Assembly: GCF_001767395.1 (NCBI RefSeq) | Contig: NZ_CP017014.1 | Coordinates: 186,001 to 250,000 of the forward strand | DNA length: 64,000 bases | Direction of reading: 5' to 3' | From: Rhodococcus sp. WMMA185 | GTDB taxonomy: Bacteria; Actinomycetota; Actinomycetes; Mycobacteriales; Mycobacteriaceae | Part shown: positions 26,733 through 36,495 of the stretch, piece after piece | Numbering within the stretch: position 1 is the stretch's first letter | Layout: the number at the start of each line of letters is the position of its first letter | Made by a program: the position numbers and the translations under genes | Notes under the pieces: generated by a model | What the model was told of the DNA's origin: nothing | What the model saw: only the letters and a program-made list of their open reading frames with translations | Database searches by the model: none

Positions 26733-27599
26733 CTACCGTAGCGTCGCCGTGAGGTGGGGGTAACCCTTCCGCGCGTTCTTCAGCGAAAGATCCCAGCCGT
26801 CGTCGGTCTGATCGGCGTACAGGTTGAGCGTGGACGGTAGCAGAATCGGCTTGCCGAACCGGACACTGTAGGTGACGGCATCCGGAATCCGCCCCTCCAC
26901 CGAGCCGAGAACGGTAGCGGCGCTCCACATGCCGTGCGCAATCGGCTTGGGGAATCCGAAAGCCTTTGCGCCCAAGGACGAGACGTGAATCGGGTTGCGG
27001 TCACCCGACACCGCGGCGTACTTGCTGATCGTTTTTTGATCGACCCGGAGGGTTCGCAAGGGGCGAAGCGGTTCCGCCTCGCCTTTCGGCTCGGGGCCCG
27101 GCTGCCCGGACAACGACGTCTTCTGCTGATGCAGAAGGGTGGACGTCTGCTTCCATACCAGTTCGCGTCCGACCCTGATCTCGCTGATCACATCGATCAG
27201 CAGACCTTTGCGGTGCTCGCGCAGATTCGCCGCATGTACCGACACATCGAGCGGTTCGCTCATGGAGATGGGCCGAAGTTGTTCTATGACGTTCTCCGCG
27301 TGCACCGATCCGATGGCGGGGAAGGGGAACCCGTCCGACACCATCAACTTCATCATGATCGGGAACACCAGGGTGAACGGGTACGTCACCGGAAGGACGT
27401 CTCCGAAACGCAGGCCGGTCACCCGGTCATAAGCAGCCAGGTTGTCGGCATCGACGCGCAGGCCGTTCAGCACGAGCGTGGTGTCCGGGGCGTCGTGCCC
27501 ACTAGCCCCGATGAACGGTATCGCGCTGCGGACCGCACCAGCGTAGATGTCGAGCGTGCGCGGCGTCTCGGTGAGTCGCACCACCTTGCCCGCCATCAT
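26733..27599 (-). CDS. htdX: MaoC-type (R)-3-hydroxyacyl-thioester dehydratase HtdX
   Basis: 288 residues, double hot-dog hydratase that interconverts (R)-3-hydroxyacyl and trans-2-enoyl thioesters. The hydratase-2 motif is in the C-terminal half: [18 protein letters not shown] with catalytic Asp and His, followed by [14 protein letters not shown] overlaps the fabG4 stop (ATGA), so expression is coupled. It works with FabG4 and FadA2 in reductive or oxidative fatty acyl cycling; direction is not settled by sequence. Confidence 0.92.
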   Translation of the reverse strand: MMAGKVVRLTETPRTLDIYAGAVRSAIPFIGASGHDAPDTTLVLNGLRVDADNLAAYDRVTGLRFGDVLPVTYPFTLVFPIMMKLMVSDGFPFPAIGSVHAENVIEQLRPISMSEPLDVSVHAANLREHRKGLLIDVISEIRVGRELVWKQTSTLLHQQKTSLSGQPGPEPKGEAEPLRPLRTLRVDQKTISKYAAVSGDRNPIHVSSLGAKAFGFPKPIAHGMWSAATVLGSVEGRIPDAVTYSVRFGKPILLPSTLNLYADQTDDGWDLSLKNARKGYPHLTATLR

Positions 27600-28942
27600 G
27601 CACCCAACAGGCTCTGGCCGCAGACTCGGACGACCTGCCCGGTGACGGCGCTCGATGCGGGACTTGCGAAGTAGGCGACAGTTTCGGCAACGTCGACGGT
27701 TTCACCGCCCTGCAGCAGGGAACTCATGCGACGTCCGGCCTCGCGCGTGGCGAAGGGAACCGCCGCGGTCATCGCCGTCTCGATGAAGCCTGGGGCAACG
27801 GCATTGATGGTGATCTTCTTCTTCGCCAGCACCGGCGCGGTCGCCTGCACCAACCCGATGACTCCCGCCTTCGAGGTACTGTAGTTGGTCTGCCCGCGAT
27901 TGCCCGCAATGCCGGCGATGGAGGAGACGTCGACCACGCGGCCGCCCTCCTTCAGAGCGCCCTTGGCGACGAGAGTGTCGGTGATTCGTTGCGGAGCAAG
28001 AAGGTTGACGTTGATCACCATGTTCCAGCGGCCCTCGTCCATGTTGGCGAGCGTCTTGTCGCGGGTGATGCCTGCGTTGTGGACGACGATGTCTGCGCCG
28101 CCGTGCCGTTCGAGGACGAACTCGGCCAGTTTGTCGGCCGCATCGTCGGCTGTGACATCGAGCGCGAGGGACGTTCCGCCCACCTTGTTTGCGGTCTCCG
28201 ACAGCGCCTCACCGGCAGACGGGATGTCGGCGCAGATGACGTGCGCGCCGTCGCGGGAGAGCACCTCGGCGATGGTGGCGCCGATGCCGCGGGCCGCACC
28301 CGTCACGATGGCAATCTTGCCGGCGAGGGGCTTGTCCCAGTCTGCGGGCGAAACGGAGTCTTGGTCGCCCACCCGGATGACCTGACCGCTGACGAATGCG
28401 GACTTGGCCGACAGCAGGAATCGGAGGGTGGATTCGAGGCCCGAGAGGCCTGCGGAGGCCTTCGGTGAGACGTAGACGAGCATCGAAGTGGCGCCGCGCT
28501 TGACTTCCTTGCCGACGCTGCGGGTGAAGCCTTCGAGCGCGCGCTGCGCGATGTGCTCGTCGACGTCGGACGTTTCTTCCGGAGTGGTGCCGAGTACCAC
28601 GACGCGCGCCGATGGCGCGAGGTTACGGATCACGGGCTGAAAGAACTCGAACAGCCGCTCGAGTTCGGTGACCGAAGCGATGCCGGTGGCATCGAATACG
28701 AGGGCGCCGTACTGGTCGTCGCCCGCGCTTGCCTCGGTGTAGTCGGACAGCAGTTGACGCAGCGGCTCGGCGAGACGGCCCTTGCCTCCGATCAGGACCG
28801 GACCGGGGAGCGGCGGCTCGCCGTGCTTGTATCGCCGCAAGTTCTCTGGGCGCGGCAGTCCCGCCTTCGCGGCGATGAAAGCGCCGGGCGCGGATGAGAG
28901 GAACTGGGAATAGATGTCGGGAGCTCCCTTGCTGGCTGACAC
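27596..28942 (-). CDS. fabG4: High-molecular-weight 3-oxoacyl-thioester reductase FabG4
   Basis: 448 residues, longer than normal FabG because of an N-terminal flavodoxin-like, non-catalytic domain (about 1-200). The C-terminal SDR domain has GAARGIG at 215-221, NAG at 289-291, Ser about 340, Y354 and K358. HMw FabG enzymes prefer NADH. Start GTG at 28942 has AAGGTAGG upstream and aligns with the Rv0242c N-terminus; the frame extends upstream but without homology. First gene of the fabG4-htdX operon, divergent from fadA2. Confidence 0.93.
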   Translation of the reverse strand: MSASKGAPDIYSQFLSSAPGAFIAAKAGLPRPENLRRYKHGEPPLPGPVLIGGKGRLAEPLRQLLSDYTEASAGDDQYGALVFDATGIASVTELERLFEFFQPVIRNLAPSARVVVLGTTPEETSDVDEHIAQRALEGFTRSVGKEVKRGATSMLVYVSPKASAGLSGLESTLRFLLSAKSAFVSGQVIRVGDQDSVSPADWDKPLAGKIAIVTGAARGIGATIAEVLSRDGAHVICADIPSAGEALSETANKVGGTSLALDVTADDAADKLAEFVLERHGGADIVVHNAGITRDKTLANMDEGRWNMVINVNLLAPQRITDTLVAKGALKEGGRVVDVSSIAGIAGNRGQTNYSTSKAGVIGLVQATAPVLAKKKITINAVAPGFIETAMTAAVPFATREAGRRMSSLLQGGETVDVAETVAYFASPASSAVTGQVVRVCGQSLLGA

Positions 28943-29013
28943 TGTCCTACCTTCTGTCGTCTCTGGGTGGTCAGTCACCGGGCTCCGATTGGGGCGCGGT
29001 GTCGACAAGAAAC

Positions 29014-29027
29014 TTACTCCTGAGTAA
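29014..29027. promoter_or_regulatory. TTAC-N6-GTAA operator in the fabG4/fadA2 divergent region
   Basis: TTACTCCTGAGTAA, extended to a 7-bp-arm palindrome CTTACTC-CT-GAGTAAG at 29013-29028. The right half joins TAAGAATAG, a -10-like hexamer for fadA2; read on the other strand it gives TAAGTT for fabG4. One site could control both operons. Confidence 0.65.
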
Positions 29028-29073
29028 GAATAGTAGCCAACAGGTAATCACACCAGATCCTTGGAGACGTTCA

Positions 29074-30408
29074 GTGACCAGCAAAGCTCGCACCACCTCG
29101 AAGTCCGCAGCAGCGCGGAAGCCACGCGGAAAGCAGCAGCGTCCCGTCGCCATCGTCGGCGGAAATCGAATTCCCTTCGCCCGCTCCGACAAGGCGTACG
29201 CGCAGGCGTCCAACCAGGACATGTTCACCGCGACCCTGGACGGGCTGGTGAGCCGCTTCAACCTTCAGGGCGAAAAGCTGGGCTTGGTAGCGGGTGGCGC
29301 CGTGCTCAAGCACAGCCGCGACTTCAACCTGATGCGCGAATCCGTGCTCGGTAGCGCGTTGAGCCCCTACACCCCGGCGTTCGACCTGCAGCAGGCGTGC
29401 GGCACCGGGTTGGCGTCGATTGTGACCGTCGGTGATGCGATCGCGGCCGGACGTATCGATGCCGGAGTTGGCGGTGGCGTCGACACTACGTCTGACGCCC
29501 CGATCGGCGTGAACGACGAGCTTCGCGAGTTCCTGTTGTCATTGAACCGTGCGAAGACGACTGGCGAACGCATCAAACTCCTCGGCAATGTTCGCCCCTC
29601 GATGCTCGGCGTCGAGATCCCACGCAACGGCGAACCCCGCACTGGGCTCTCGATGGGCGAGCACGCAGCCATCACGGCGAAGGAGTTCGGCATCCGCCGT
29701 GAGGACCAGGACGAATTGGCTGCGGCCAGCCACAAGAACATGGCCGCCGCATACGACCGCGGATTCTTCGATGATCTGGTGACGCCGTTCCTGGGCCTCA
29801 CCCGGGACGACAACCTGCGCCCCGGCTCCACCGTCGAGAAGCTGGCGACGCTGAAGCCGGTGTTCGGGGTAAAGGCGGGCGACGCCACGATGACGGCGGG
29901 GAACTCGACCCCGCTCACCGACGGCGCGTCTGCGGTCTTGCTGTCGAGCGACGAGTGGGCTGCCGAGCGCAAACTGCCGGTACTTGCCCATCTCGTCGAC
30001 TCCGAGACCGCGGCCGTCGACTACATCCATGGCAAGGACGGACTCTTGATGGCGCCGACGTACGCCATCCCGCGTCTGCTGGCCCGCAACGGCCTCACCT
30101 TGCAGGATTTCGATTTCTACGAGATCCACGAAGCTTTCGCATCCGTCGTGCTGGCGACGCTGCAGGCCTTCGAATCGGAGGAGTACTGCAAGGAGAGGCT
30201 CGGTCTCGACGGCGCACTCGGGTCTATCGATCGGAGCAAGCTGAACGTCAACGGATCATCGTTGGCGGCGGGGCACCCGTTCGCTGCGACGGGCGGCCGT
30301 ATCGTCGCATCGCTCGCCAAGGCGCTTGCCGAGAAGGGGTCAGGACGTGGGTTGATCTCGATTTGCGCGGCCGGCGGACAAGGTGTGACGGCAATCATAG
30401 AGGCGTGA
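29074..30408 (+). CDS. fadA2: Acetyl-CoA acetyltransferase / 3-ketoacyl-CoA thiolase (FadA2, FadI-like)
   Basis: 444 residues, thiolase fold. Nucleophile C109 in LQQACGTGLAS, H401 in LAAGHPFAATGG and acid/base C431 in CAAGGQG are all present. The length and the basic Lys/Arg-rich first 25 residues fit FadI-type degradative thiolases. Start GTG at 29074 with GGAGA upstream. Divergent from fabG4-htdX and sharing the palindrome. Likely cleaves 3-ketoacyl-CoA in beta-oxidation. Confidence 0.92.
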   Translation: MTSKARTTSKSAAARKPRGKQQRPVAIVGGNRIPFARSDKAYAQASNQDMFTATLDGLVSRFNLQGEKLGLVAGGAVLKHSRDFNLMRESVLGSALSPYTPAFDLQQACGTGLASIVTVGDAIAAGRIDAGVGGGVDTTSDAPIGVNDELREFLLSLNRAKTTGERIKLLGNVRPSMLGVEIPRNGEPRTGLSMGEHAAITAKEFGIRREDQDELAAASHKNMAAAYDRGFFDDLVTPFLGLTRDDNLRPGSTVEKLATLKPVFGVKAGDATMTAGNSTPLTDGASAVLLSSDEWAAERKLPVLAHLVDSETAAVDYIHGKDGLLMAPTYAIPRLLARNGLTLQDFDFYEIHEAFASVVLATLQAFESEEYCKERLGLDGALGSIDRSKLNVNGSSLAAGHPFAATGGRIVASLAKALAEKGSGRGLISICAAGGQGVTAIIEA

Positions 30409-30451
30409 TTCGACCGGTCTGTCGGGTAGCTGGCAGACCGAAAGGTCAGCG

Positions 30452-30468
30452 TGTTCGTATAACGAACA
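30452..30468. promoter_or_regulatory. 17-bp palindrome TGTTCGT-ATA-ACGAACA
   Basis: Perfect 7-bp arms in the 333-base gap between fadA2 and the VanW gene. The gap otherwise holds only the hairpin at 30556 and no recognisable gene. The spacing differs from the actinobacterial SOS box. Factor unknown. Confidence 0.4.
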
Positions 30469-30555
30469 ATCGTCCGGACTTGCGGAGTTGGTCGGATCTT
30501 TCGGGAACTCTTGGCCGCAGGTGTAACGCTGGAGATTAGCTGGCGATATTCCTTT

Positions 30556-30604
30556 GAGTCCCGTGCTGCTGCCTGACCCCCGACTTGGCAGCAGCGCGGG
30601 GCTC
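30556..30604 (+). terminator. 18-bp GC-rich hairpin downstream of fadA2
   Basis: Arms 30556-30573 and 30587-30604 pair along 18 positions, two of them G-U, around a 13-base loop. A short TCTACGTTTCC follows. Probable terminator of fadA2. Confidence 0.6.
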
Positions 30605-30741
30605 TCTACGTTTCCGGCGACGGTAGTCTGTCGACGGGCGCGGGGTCTGAACCGGACCTCGCTCTATTTGGCGCGCGCCCGAAATGCAACGAGCACCGAC
30701 GGCAAGCTGAGGCCGACGGACAAATCGGTGAGAGGGCCACG

Positions 30742-33015
30742 GTGAGGGACGAAGACGGCGATACAGGCAGCGATGCACACGAGGTGGCGCCGCCCGAGCC
30801 GAACTCCGACGAAGCCCCGACCACGCAACTGAACCTCGGTGAGCTCAACAAACGCCTCGACGGTGAGGATTCGGAACCTCAGGATCCGGACTCACAGCAT
30901 CCGGAACCTCAGGATCCGGACCCACAGCATCCTGAACCTCAGGATCCGGAACCTCAGGAATGGGCAGAGCCTGCACCCTACGACGCCGAGACGCAGGTGA
31001 TACCGGCGATCGCTCAGCAGGCCGATACCGGACAAGAGCGGGCGTATTCCAGGGCAGGTGAGCTGCCCGATGTGCCGACTGCGGACTCGCCCACCGGGCC
31101 CACCGTGGGTATCGAAGCTCAGGTACCGCAGACGGCGTCGGCGTCCGAACCTGCCGCTACGACTCGCCCGCCCTGGGCGAAGATTGCTGCAATTGCCGGA
31201 GCGGTTATCGCGGTGATCGCAATCGCTTATGTCGCCGACCTCGCCATGTCCTCCGGGAAAATCCCACGTGGGGTCACTGTGGCCGGTGTCGACGTGGGTG
31301 GGTCGACTCGTGAGGCTGCCGCCGCCACATTGGAGGCTCAGGTCGGGCCGCGGGTGGATCAACCGGTGACCGTGCAGGCCGGTGACGTGTCTGCGGAACT
31401 CGTGCCCGCTGCCGCCGGTCTCGGAGTCGACTGGGAAGCTACGCTCGACCGGGCCGATTCGCAACCACTCAATCCGTTCACTCGGCTCGCATCGTTCTTC
31501 TTCACCGACGAAATCGGCGTGGTCTCGACCCGCGACGACGCCGCGATGACCGCGGCCATCGATGATCTGCGTGGGCAGACCGACCGCGAGCCTCGTGAGG
31601 GAGACGTCGTATTCGAGGACGCAGCCCCCGTACCGGTCGATCCGCTGACTGGGCAGACACTCGACGGTGAGGGCGCATCGGCGGCGTTGACCGAGCGGTG
31701 GGCGTTCGGTCAGACGGTTGAGTTGCCCGTCGACGTGGTGCCCGTAACGGTCACGAGGGAAGGTGTCCAGAGGGCTCTCGACGAGATCGCGACGCCCGCT
31801 GTGTCTGCGGACCTGGTGTTCGCCGGCCGTGACGGCGAAGCTGCGACCCTGCAGCGGGAACAGGTCGGCGCCGTCCTCGGATTCGAGCCGGACGGCAACG
31901 GCGGGTTGAAGCCCACGTACAACCTCGAGGCTGCAACCGACATTCTGGCTCCCCAGCTCGAATCGACGGAGGTTGAGCCCAAAGATGCGACGATCGCTCT
32001 CAGCGGGGGATCGCCCACGGTCGTTCCGGCTGTCGTCGGAGACCTGGTGCAGTGGCCGCAGACTCTGCAGGAGTTGCCCGAATTGTTGCGCAGCAACGTC
32101 TCTCGCACAGCCGATGCGATTTACGGAGAGGTCGAGCCTGCTCTGACAACCGAAGATGCACAGGCGCTCGGGGTCAAGGAAGTGATCAGCGAGTTCACCA
32201 CCAGCGGGTTCTCGGCGGCCTCCGGCACCAACATCCGTCTCGCAGCCGCTCAGATCAACGGTGCGCTGATCAAGCCGGGCGACACTTTCTCGATGAACGA
32301 TTACACAGGTCCGCGTGGCACGGCCCAGGGCTACGTGGAGTCGGGAATCATCAACTACGGTCGCCCGGACACCGCTGTCGGCGGCGGGGTGAGCCAGGTG
32401 GCGACGACGCTCTACAACGCCGCGTATTTCGCCGGCATGGAGGATGTCGAGCACACCGAACACTCGTACTACATCTCGCGGTACCCGGAGGCGCGCGAAG
32501 CCACCGTCTTCGAGGGGGCCATCGACCTGAAATTCCGCAACACCTCGGACACCGGCGTCCTGATCGAGGCCATAGGCGGAAGTTCGGATCTGACTGTCAG
32601 GATGTGGGGAACCAAGACGGTCGATGTCCAGTCCATCACCGGCAACCGGACGAGGCCGACCCAGCCGGAGACGATCACGCTGCCGGCGGGTGATCACTGC
32701 ATCCCCTCGGGTGGCGCACCAGGATTCACCACCAGCGACACCCGCGTGATCTCCGATCACGCAACCGGGAGGGAGATCTCTCGCAACACCAGGACGGTTC
32801 GCTACGACCCAGTCCCGGTCGTCAAGTGCGAAGAGCCCGACGACGCAACAGAATCCGCCGAGCGCTCACCCGCTGCGATGCCCAAGCCGGCTGTGGAGAC
32901 TCCTGCCGCCACGCGAACTCAATCCCCAGTGGCCGCAAGCCCGACAACCACTACGACAAGCCCGACAACCACTACTACCAAGTCGAGGCCGAAGCCGATG
33001 CAGGAGGACGAGTAG
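30742..33015 (+). CDS. VanW-domain membrane protein with peptidoglycan-binding-like repeats
   Basis: 757 residues. The acidic cytosolic N-terminus contains three copies of a 10-residue Glu-Pro-Gln repeat (45-74). One membrane helix lies at 147-168, then a long external part with two PG_binding_4-like segments, then a VanW domain at about 478-625, and a Pro/Thr-rich tail of TTTTTSPTT type. It is therefore a single-pass protein facing the wall. VanW was named from vancomycin clusters but its activity is unknown. Start GTG has GAGAGGG 6 bases upstream. Confidence 0.85.
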   Translation: MRDEDGDTGSDAHEVAPPEPNSDEAPTTQLNLGELNKRLDGEDSEPQDPDSQHPEPQDPDPQHPEPQDPEPQEWAEPAPYDAETQVIPAIAQQADTGQERAYSRAGELPDVPTADSPTGPTVGIEAQVPQTASASEPAATTRPPWAKIAAIAGAVIAVIAIAYVADLAMSSGKIPRGVTVAGVDVGGSTREAAAATLEAQVGPRVDQPVTVQAGDVSAELVPAAAGLGVDWEATLDRADSQPLNPFTRLASFFFTDEIGVVSTRDDAAMTAAIDDLRGQTDREPREGDVVFEDAAPVPVDPLTGQTLDGEGASAALTERWAFGQTVELPVDVVPVTVTREGVQRALDEIATPAVSADLVFAGRDGEAATLQREQVGAVLGFEPDGNGGLKPTYNLEAATDILAPQLESTEVEPKDATIALSGGSPTVVPAVVGDLVQWPQTLQELPELLRSNVSRTADAIYGEVEPALTTEDAQALGVKEVISEFTTSGFSAASGTNIRLAAAQINGALIKPGDTFSMNDYTGPRGTAQGYVESGIINYGRPDTAVGGGVSQVATTLYNAAYFAGMEDVEHTEHSYYISRYPEAREATVFEGAIDLKFRNTSDTGVLIEAIGGSSDLTVRMWGTKTVDVQSITGNRTRPTQPETITLPAGDHCIPSGGAPGFTTSDTRVISDHATGREISRNTRTVRYDPVPVVKCEEPDDATESAERSPAAMPKPAVETPAATRTQSPVAASPTTTTTSPTTTTTKSRPKPMQEDE
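30874..30963 (+). repeat. 30-bp in-frame tandem repeat, three units
   Basis: Units code for EPQDPDSQHP, EPQDPDPQHP and EPQDPEPQEW. The in-frame period makes copy number likely to vary between strains. Lies in the cytosolic segment of the VanW protein. Confidence 0.85.
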
Positions 33016-33032
33016 CCGCGTTGCTCCCGAAT

Positions 33033-33060
33033 GCGCCCGTTCTTCGAACAGGTTGGGCGC
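33033..33060 (+). terminator. Short hairpin after the VanW gene
   Basis: GCGCCC and GGGCGC with a 16-base loop that itself holds GTTC-TTC-GAAC, followed by CCCATTTTCG. Weak intrinsic terminator candidate. Confidence 0.4.
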
Positions 33061-33143
33061 GGCCCATTTTCGCACATCCGGGTTTACGTGTCGGAGAATC
33101 ACGGGAGCTTGCTCTTGACAAGCTTGGGTATGAGAGTTGAGGG

Positions 33144-33335
33144 ATGACCAAGCAGAGGTTTCGAGTACTGAACGCCGCCTGTACGGCATTGGCCATTTTG
33201 TGTGTCATGCTCCCGATCATGTTGCAGGGGAGATTCTCTAGCGGGATCCTCGGCTGGTCTCTAGCGCTGATCGTTCTGGCAATTTGGTTCTCCGCGGCGG
33301 TTGTCATGTGGCGGAAGCAGAACATGCCACGGTGA
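33144..33335 (+). CDS. 63-residue two-helix membrane protein
   Basis: MTKQRFRVLNAAC start, then hydrophobic segments at about 10-28 and 35-56, ending WRKQNMPR. GAGAG lies 7 bases before the ATG. Basic termini suggest both ends in the cytosol. No family recognised; neighbours give no clear role. Confidence 0.55.
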   Translation: MTKQRFRVLNAACTALAILCVMLPIMLQGRFSSGILGWSLALIVLAIWFSAAVVMWRKQNMPR

Positions 33336-33462
33336 TCGAGTGTTGATTCCGTTGCGAACCTGAGGCTGCGCACCCGGCAGGCTGTAGGTACGTACGCTGG
33401 CCGCCAGGTGGTGCTGACGGCCAGCTTGCTGCAGTCCTGTATGGCAATCGTCAAACGGGACA

Positions 33463-33476
33463 ACCCTCTAGAGGGT
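33463..33476. repeat. 14-bp perfect palindrome ACCCTCTAGAGGGT
   Basis: Lies between the convergent small membrane genes (stops at 33335 and 33517). With no loop it can only form a cruciform or serve as a protein site. No other copy was noticed. Confidence 0.4.
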
Positions 33477-33516
33477 CAGTCGCGGAGAGTGAGGGGTGTC
33501 CCGCCATCGTTGTCGG

Positions 33517-33744
33517 TCAATTCAAGCGAGTGACGAGCCGCCGCGCGATCAGCCACCATGCAAGCGCGCCCAAGAAAGGGACTAGCAGCACGATCACTAT
33601 CCATACGATCTTCACCCCCACAGACGCAATTCGTGCACGAATGATCGCAACGGAGGTCGCCACGACAAATACGGCCCCAAGCATCCAGAGAACGTCTGCG
33701 TACAGCGGTAACAGTGGTTCGCTCGAGGCTTCGGCCACGGACAT
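33517..33744 (-). CDS. Small PLDc_N-type membrane protein
   Basis: 75 residues with two membrane helices; the second, VGVKIVWIVIVLLVPFLGAL, followed by WWLIARR, is the PLDc_N (phospholipase D N-terminal) pattern found alone in many actinobacterial small proteins. ATG at 33744 chosen; a GTG lies one codon upstream. The role of stand-alone PLDc_N proteins is unknown. Confidence 0.7.
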   Translation of the reverse strand: MSVAEASSEPLLPLYADVLWMLGAVFVVATSVAIIRARIASVGVKIVWIVIVLLVPFLGALAWWLIARRLVTRLN

Positions 33745-33875
33745 CACACCACTCTAGAAGATGATCTCTTGTCGAACCTCGCCAGGTCATGGCTGAAAGC
33801 AATGTGCCCCGGCGCTTTTCAGTGGCGGGTCATGGCTTGCAGAACTAGTGGCTGATCGATATCCAGAAAAACGAA

Positions 33876-33917
33876 ACGGTCGCCGCAACTCCTACGGTTG
33901 GGTGTTGCGGCGACCGT
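33876..33917 (-). terminator. Intrinsic terminator of fadE5
   Basis: ACGGTCGCCGCAAC and GTTGCGGCGACCGT form a perfect 14-bp stem with a 14-base loop. Read from fadE5 it is followed by TCGTTTTTCTGG, a proper T-tract. The clearest rho-independent terminator in the window. Confidence 0.88.
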
Positions 33918-33939
33918 CAGTAGTTGGTCTCCGAGCCGA

Positions 33940-35775
33940 TCAGAAGGCGGCTTCGTCGAGCTCCATGATGTCGTTGTCGATGTTGGTGATGATGCCGCGG
34001 GTTGCGGTGAGCTCGGGCAGAACGTTCTTGGCGAAGAAGGACGCGATGGCGACCTTTCCTTCGTAGAACGACTTGTCCGCCCCGGATGCACCCTCGTCGA
34101 GAGCCTTGATCGCGATCTCCGACTGCTGCAGCAGCTGCCAGCCGATGAGCAGGTCGCCGACGGCCATCAGGAAGCGGACGGAGCCGAGGCCGACCTTGTA
34201 CAGCTCGGTCGGCTGCTCCTGCGCACCCATGAGGTACCCGGTGAGGGTGGCTGCCATGGTCTGAACGTCCTCGAGGGCGGTGGCGAGCAAAGCCCGCTCG
34301 GCCTTGAGGCGACCGTTGCCTGCCTCGCTGTCGATGAACTTCTTGACCTGTCCGGCAACGTGCGCGAGGGCCACGCCACGGTCGCGGGCAATCTTGCGGA
34401 AGAAGAAGTCCTGCGCCTGAATGGCGGTGGTGCCCTCGTACAGGGAGTCGATCTTCGCGTCGCGGATGTACTGCTCGATCGGGTAGTCCTGCAGGAAGCC
34501 CGAGCCACCGAAGGTCTGCAGGCTTTCGGTCAGGTACTGGTACGCGCGCTCGGAGCCGACGCCCTTGACGATCGGAAGCAGCAGGTCGTTGACCCGGTAC
34601 GCGAGGTCTTCGTCCGCGCCGGACACCAACTTGGCGACGGCCGCGTCTTGGTGTGCCGCGGTGTACAGGTAGACCGCGCGCAACCCTTCGGCGTATGCCT
34701 TCTGCATCGCGAGGGCACGACGGACGTCGGGGTGGTGCGTGATGGTGACACGCGGAGCGGCCTTGTCGGTCATCTGCGTGAGGTCGGCGCCCTGCACGCG
34801 CTCCTTGGCGTAATCGAGGGCGTTGAGGTAGCCGGTGGAGAGCGTGGCGATGGCCTTGGTGCCGACCATCATGCGAGCGTGCTCGATGACGTCGAACATC
34901 TGCGCGATGCCGTTGTGGATCTCGCCGACGAGCCAGCCCTGCGCGGGAATGCCGTGGCCACCGAAGGTGAGCTCACAGGTGGCCGATACCTTCAGGCCCA
35001 TCTTGTGCTCGACGTTGGTGACGAAGACGCCGTTGCGCTCGCCGTACTCGTTGGTCTCGAAGTTGAAGTGCGTCTTCGGGACGTAGAAGAGGCTCAGTCC
35101 CTTGGTGCCCGGTCCGGCGCCCTCGGGGCGCGCGAGGACGAGGTGGAAAATGTTCTCGAACAAGTCGTCGGAGTCGGCCGAGGTGATGAACCGCTTGACA
35201 CCCTCGATGTGCCAGGAGCCGTCGTCCTGCTTGATGGCCTTGGTGCGTCCGGCGCCGACGTCGGAGCCGGCGTCGGGCTCGGTGAGGACCATGGTCGCGC
35301 CCCATCCGCGCTCGACGATGGTCTCGGCCCACTTCTTCTGTTCGTCGGTGCCGTTGTTGTACAGAACGTTGGCGAACGCGGGACCGGCCTGGTACATGTG
35401 CGCAGCTGGCTGGGAGCCGAGGATCAGTTCATTGATGGCCCACACGGCGGACCGTGGCACGGGAACGCCCCCGATCTCCTCGGAGAGACCCATGCGGTAC
35501 CACTCGGCGTCGTAGAGGGCGCGGAAGGACTTCTTGAACGATTCCGGCAGCGTGACGGAGTGGCTCTCGGGGTCGAAGACCGGGGGGTTGCGGTCGGCAT
35601 CGGCGAACGATTCGCCGAGCGGTCCTTCGGCGAGGCGGGCAACTTCACTGAGCATGTTGCGGATCGTGTCTGCGTCGAGATCGCCCCATACGCCTTCGCC
35701 TAGCGGCTGCTCGAGCCCGAGTACCTCGAAGAGGTTGAACTCCAGGTCGCGGACGTTGCTCTTGTAATGGCCCAT
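33940..35775 (-). CDS. fadE5: Acyl-CoA dehydrogenase FadE5
   Basis: 611 residues, exactly the length of Rv0244c. FAD enzyme for the first step of beta-oxidation, with broad chain-length use in mycobacteria. Catalytic base E447 is in [11 protein letters not shown]; the FAD loop [13 protein letters not shown] and the R-Y-G-F-type C-terminal helical domain of long ACADs are present. ATG at 35775 starts [10 protein letters not shown]. Controlled by a TTAC-N6-GTAA palindrome 58 bases upstream and closed by a strong terminator, so it is a single-gene unit. Confidence 0.95.
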   Translation of the reverse strand: MGHYKSNVRDLEFNLFEVLGLEQPLGEGVWGDLDADTIRNMLSEVARLAEGPLGESFADADRNPPVFDPESHSVTLPESFKKSFRALYDAEWYRMGLSEEIGGVPVPRSAVWAINELILGSQPAAHMYQAGPAFANVLYNNGTDEQKKWAETIVERGWGATMVLTEPDAGSDVGAGRTKAIKQDDGSWHIEGVKRFITSADSDDLFENIFHLVLARPEGAGPGTKGLSLFYVPKTHFNFETNEYGERNGVFVTNVEHKMGLKVSATCELTFGGHGIPAQGWLVGEIHNGIAQMFDVIEHARMMVGTKAIATLSTGYLNALDYAKERVQGADLTQMTDKAAPRVTITHHPDVRRALAMQKAYAEGLRAVYLYTAAHQDAAVAKLVSGADEDLAYRVNDLLLPIVKGVGSERAYQYLTESLQTFGGSGFLQDYPIEQYIRDAKIDSLYEGTTAIQAQDFFFRKIARDRGVALAHVAGQVKKFIDSEAGNGRLKAERALLATALEDVQTMAATLTGYLMGAQEQPTELYKVGLGSVRFLMAVGDLLIGWQLLQQSEIAIKALDEGASGADKSFYEGKVAIASFFAKNVLPELTATRGIITNIDNDIMELDEAAF

Positions 35776-35832
35776 GTCTTCTGTCTCTCCCAGTGAGATG
35801 GTGCGGTCTGTCAGCGAGTACCGCCCAAGTTA

Positions 35833-35846
35833 TTACTCGTCGGTAA
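35833..35846 (-). promoter_or_regulatory. TTAC-N6-GTAA operator overlapping the fadE5 promoter
   Basis: On the gene strand TTACCGACGAGTAA followed by TAACT, so the right half forms a TAATAA -10-like hexamer. Same site type and geometry as at 26016 and 29014. Confidence 0.6.
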
Positions 35847-35857
35847 CTTTGCTGATA

Positions 35858-36481
35858 TTACGCGCGATTTTCCTGACTGCCAAGACCTCGACGGCGCGCG
35901 ACCACGAGTGCGTCGATTGCTGTGCCGGTGTCGGTCTCTCGGGAGCGCCGTTCTGCGACGTCGATGTCGAGCCTGCCTTTGAACGATGCTACCAAATCAT
36001 CTGGACTGTAGAGGATTTCGGCGTCTGGTGGACCACCGACCCCCTGTGTCGAGTTGACTGTGTCATGCCCCAAAATCATGAGGATTCCATCAGGTTTCAG
36101 AGCGCATATGGCGCGGTTCACAACCTGGAGGCGCTCCTCGGGGGCGAGATGGAGGTAGATCATCAGCACGAGGTCGTACTCGCCGCCGAGGTCCGAAGCG
36201 GTGACATCGGCCAGCCGGTAGTCGAGCCGTTCGCGGACGGATCGGGGCGCCGCTGCGGCCACTCGGACGGCTCTGTCGAGGGCTACGGCCGAGAAGTCGA
36301 GGGCCGTCACCTCCCAGCCGCGAGTGGCGAGCCAGTGTGCGTTGCGGCCCTCTCCGCATGCGAGGTCGAGTGCGCGGCCGCGGGGAAGCGAGGTGACCCA
36401 CTCCACCACCAACTCGTTCGGTGGCTCGCCGCGCACGAGTTCTCTGCGCGAGTACAGCTCGTCCCAGGCCGATGCATCCAT
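35858..36481 (-). CDS. Class I SAM-dependent methyltransferase, TehB-like
   Basis: 207 residues. SAM loop ALDLACGEGRNAHWLA at about 36-51, then VTALDFSAVALDRA, and MIYLHLAPEERLQVV further on; these resemble TehB/thiopurine-type methyltransferases. ATG MDASAWDELYSRREL chosen as the family N-terminus. Starts 14 bases after the stop of the DUF4185 gene, so probably co-transcribed. Substrate unknown. Confidence 0.82.
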   Translation of the reverse strand: MDASAWDELYSRRELVRGEPPNELVVEWVTSLPRGRALDLACGEGRNAHWLATRGWEVTALDFSAVALDRAVRVAAAAPRSVRERLDYRLADVTASDLGGEYDLVLMIYLHLAPEERLQVVNRAICALKPDGILMILGHDTVNSTQGVGGPPDAEILYSPDDLVASFKGRLDIDVAERRSRETDTGTAIDALVVARRRGLGSQENRA

Positions 36482-36495
36482 GGCCCTGACGGTAG

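Noticed and set aside
30892-32760. 622-codon open frame opposite the VanW gene
   Set aside because: No domain, His/Arg/Asp-rich composition, and it covers the 30-bp repeat on the wrong strand.
33898-35703. 601-codon open frame opposite fadE5
   Set aside because: Shadow frame caused by high third-position GC; fadE5 has full catalytic motifs and exact family length.
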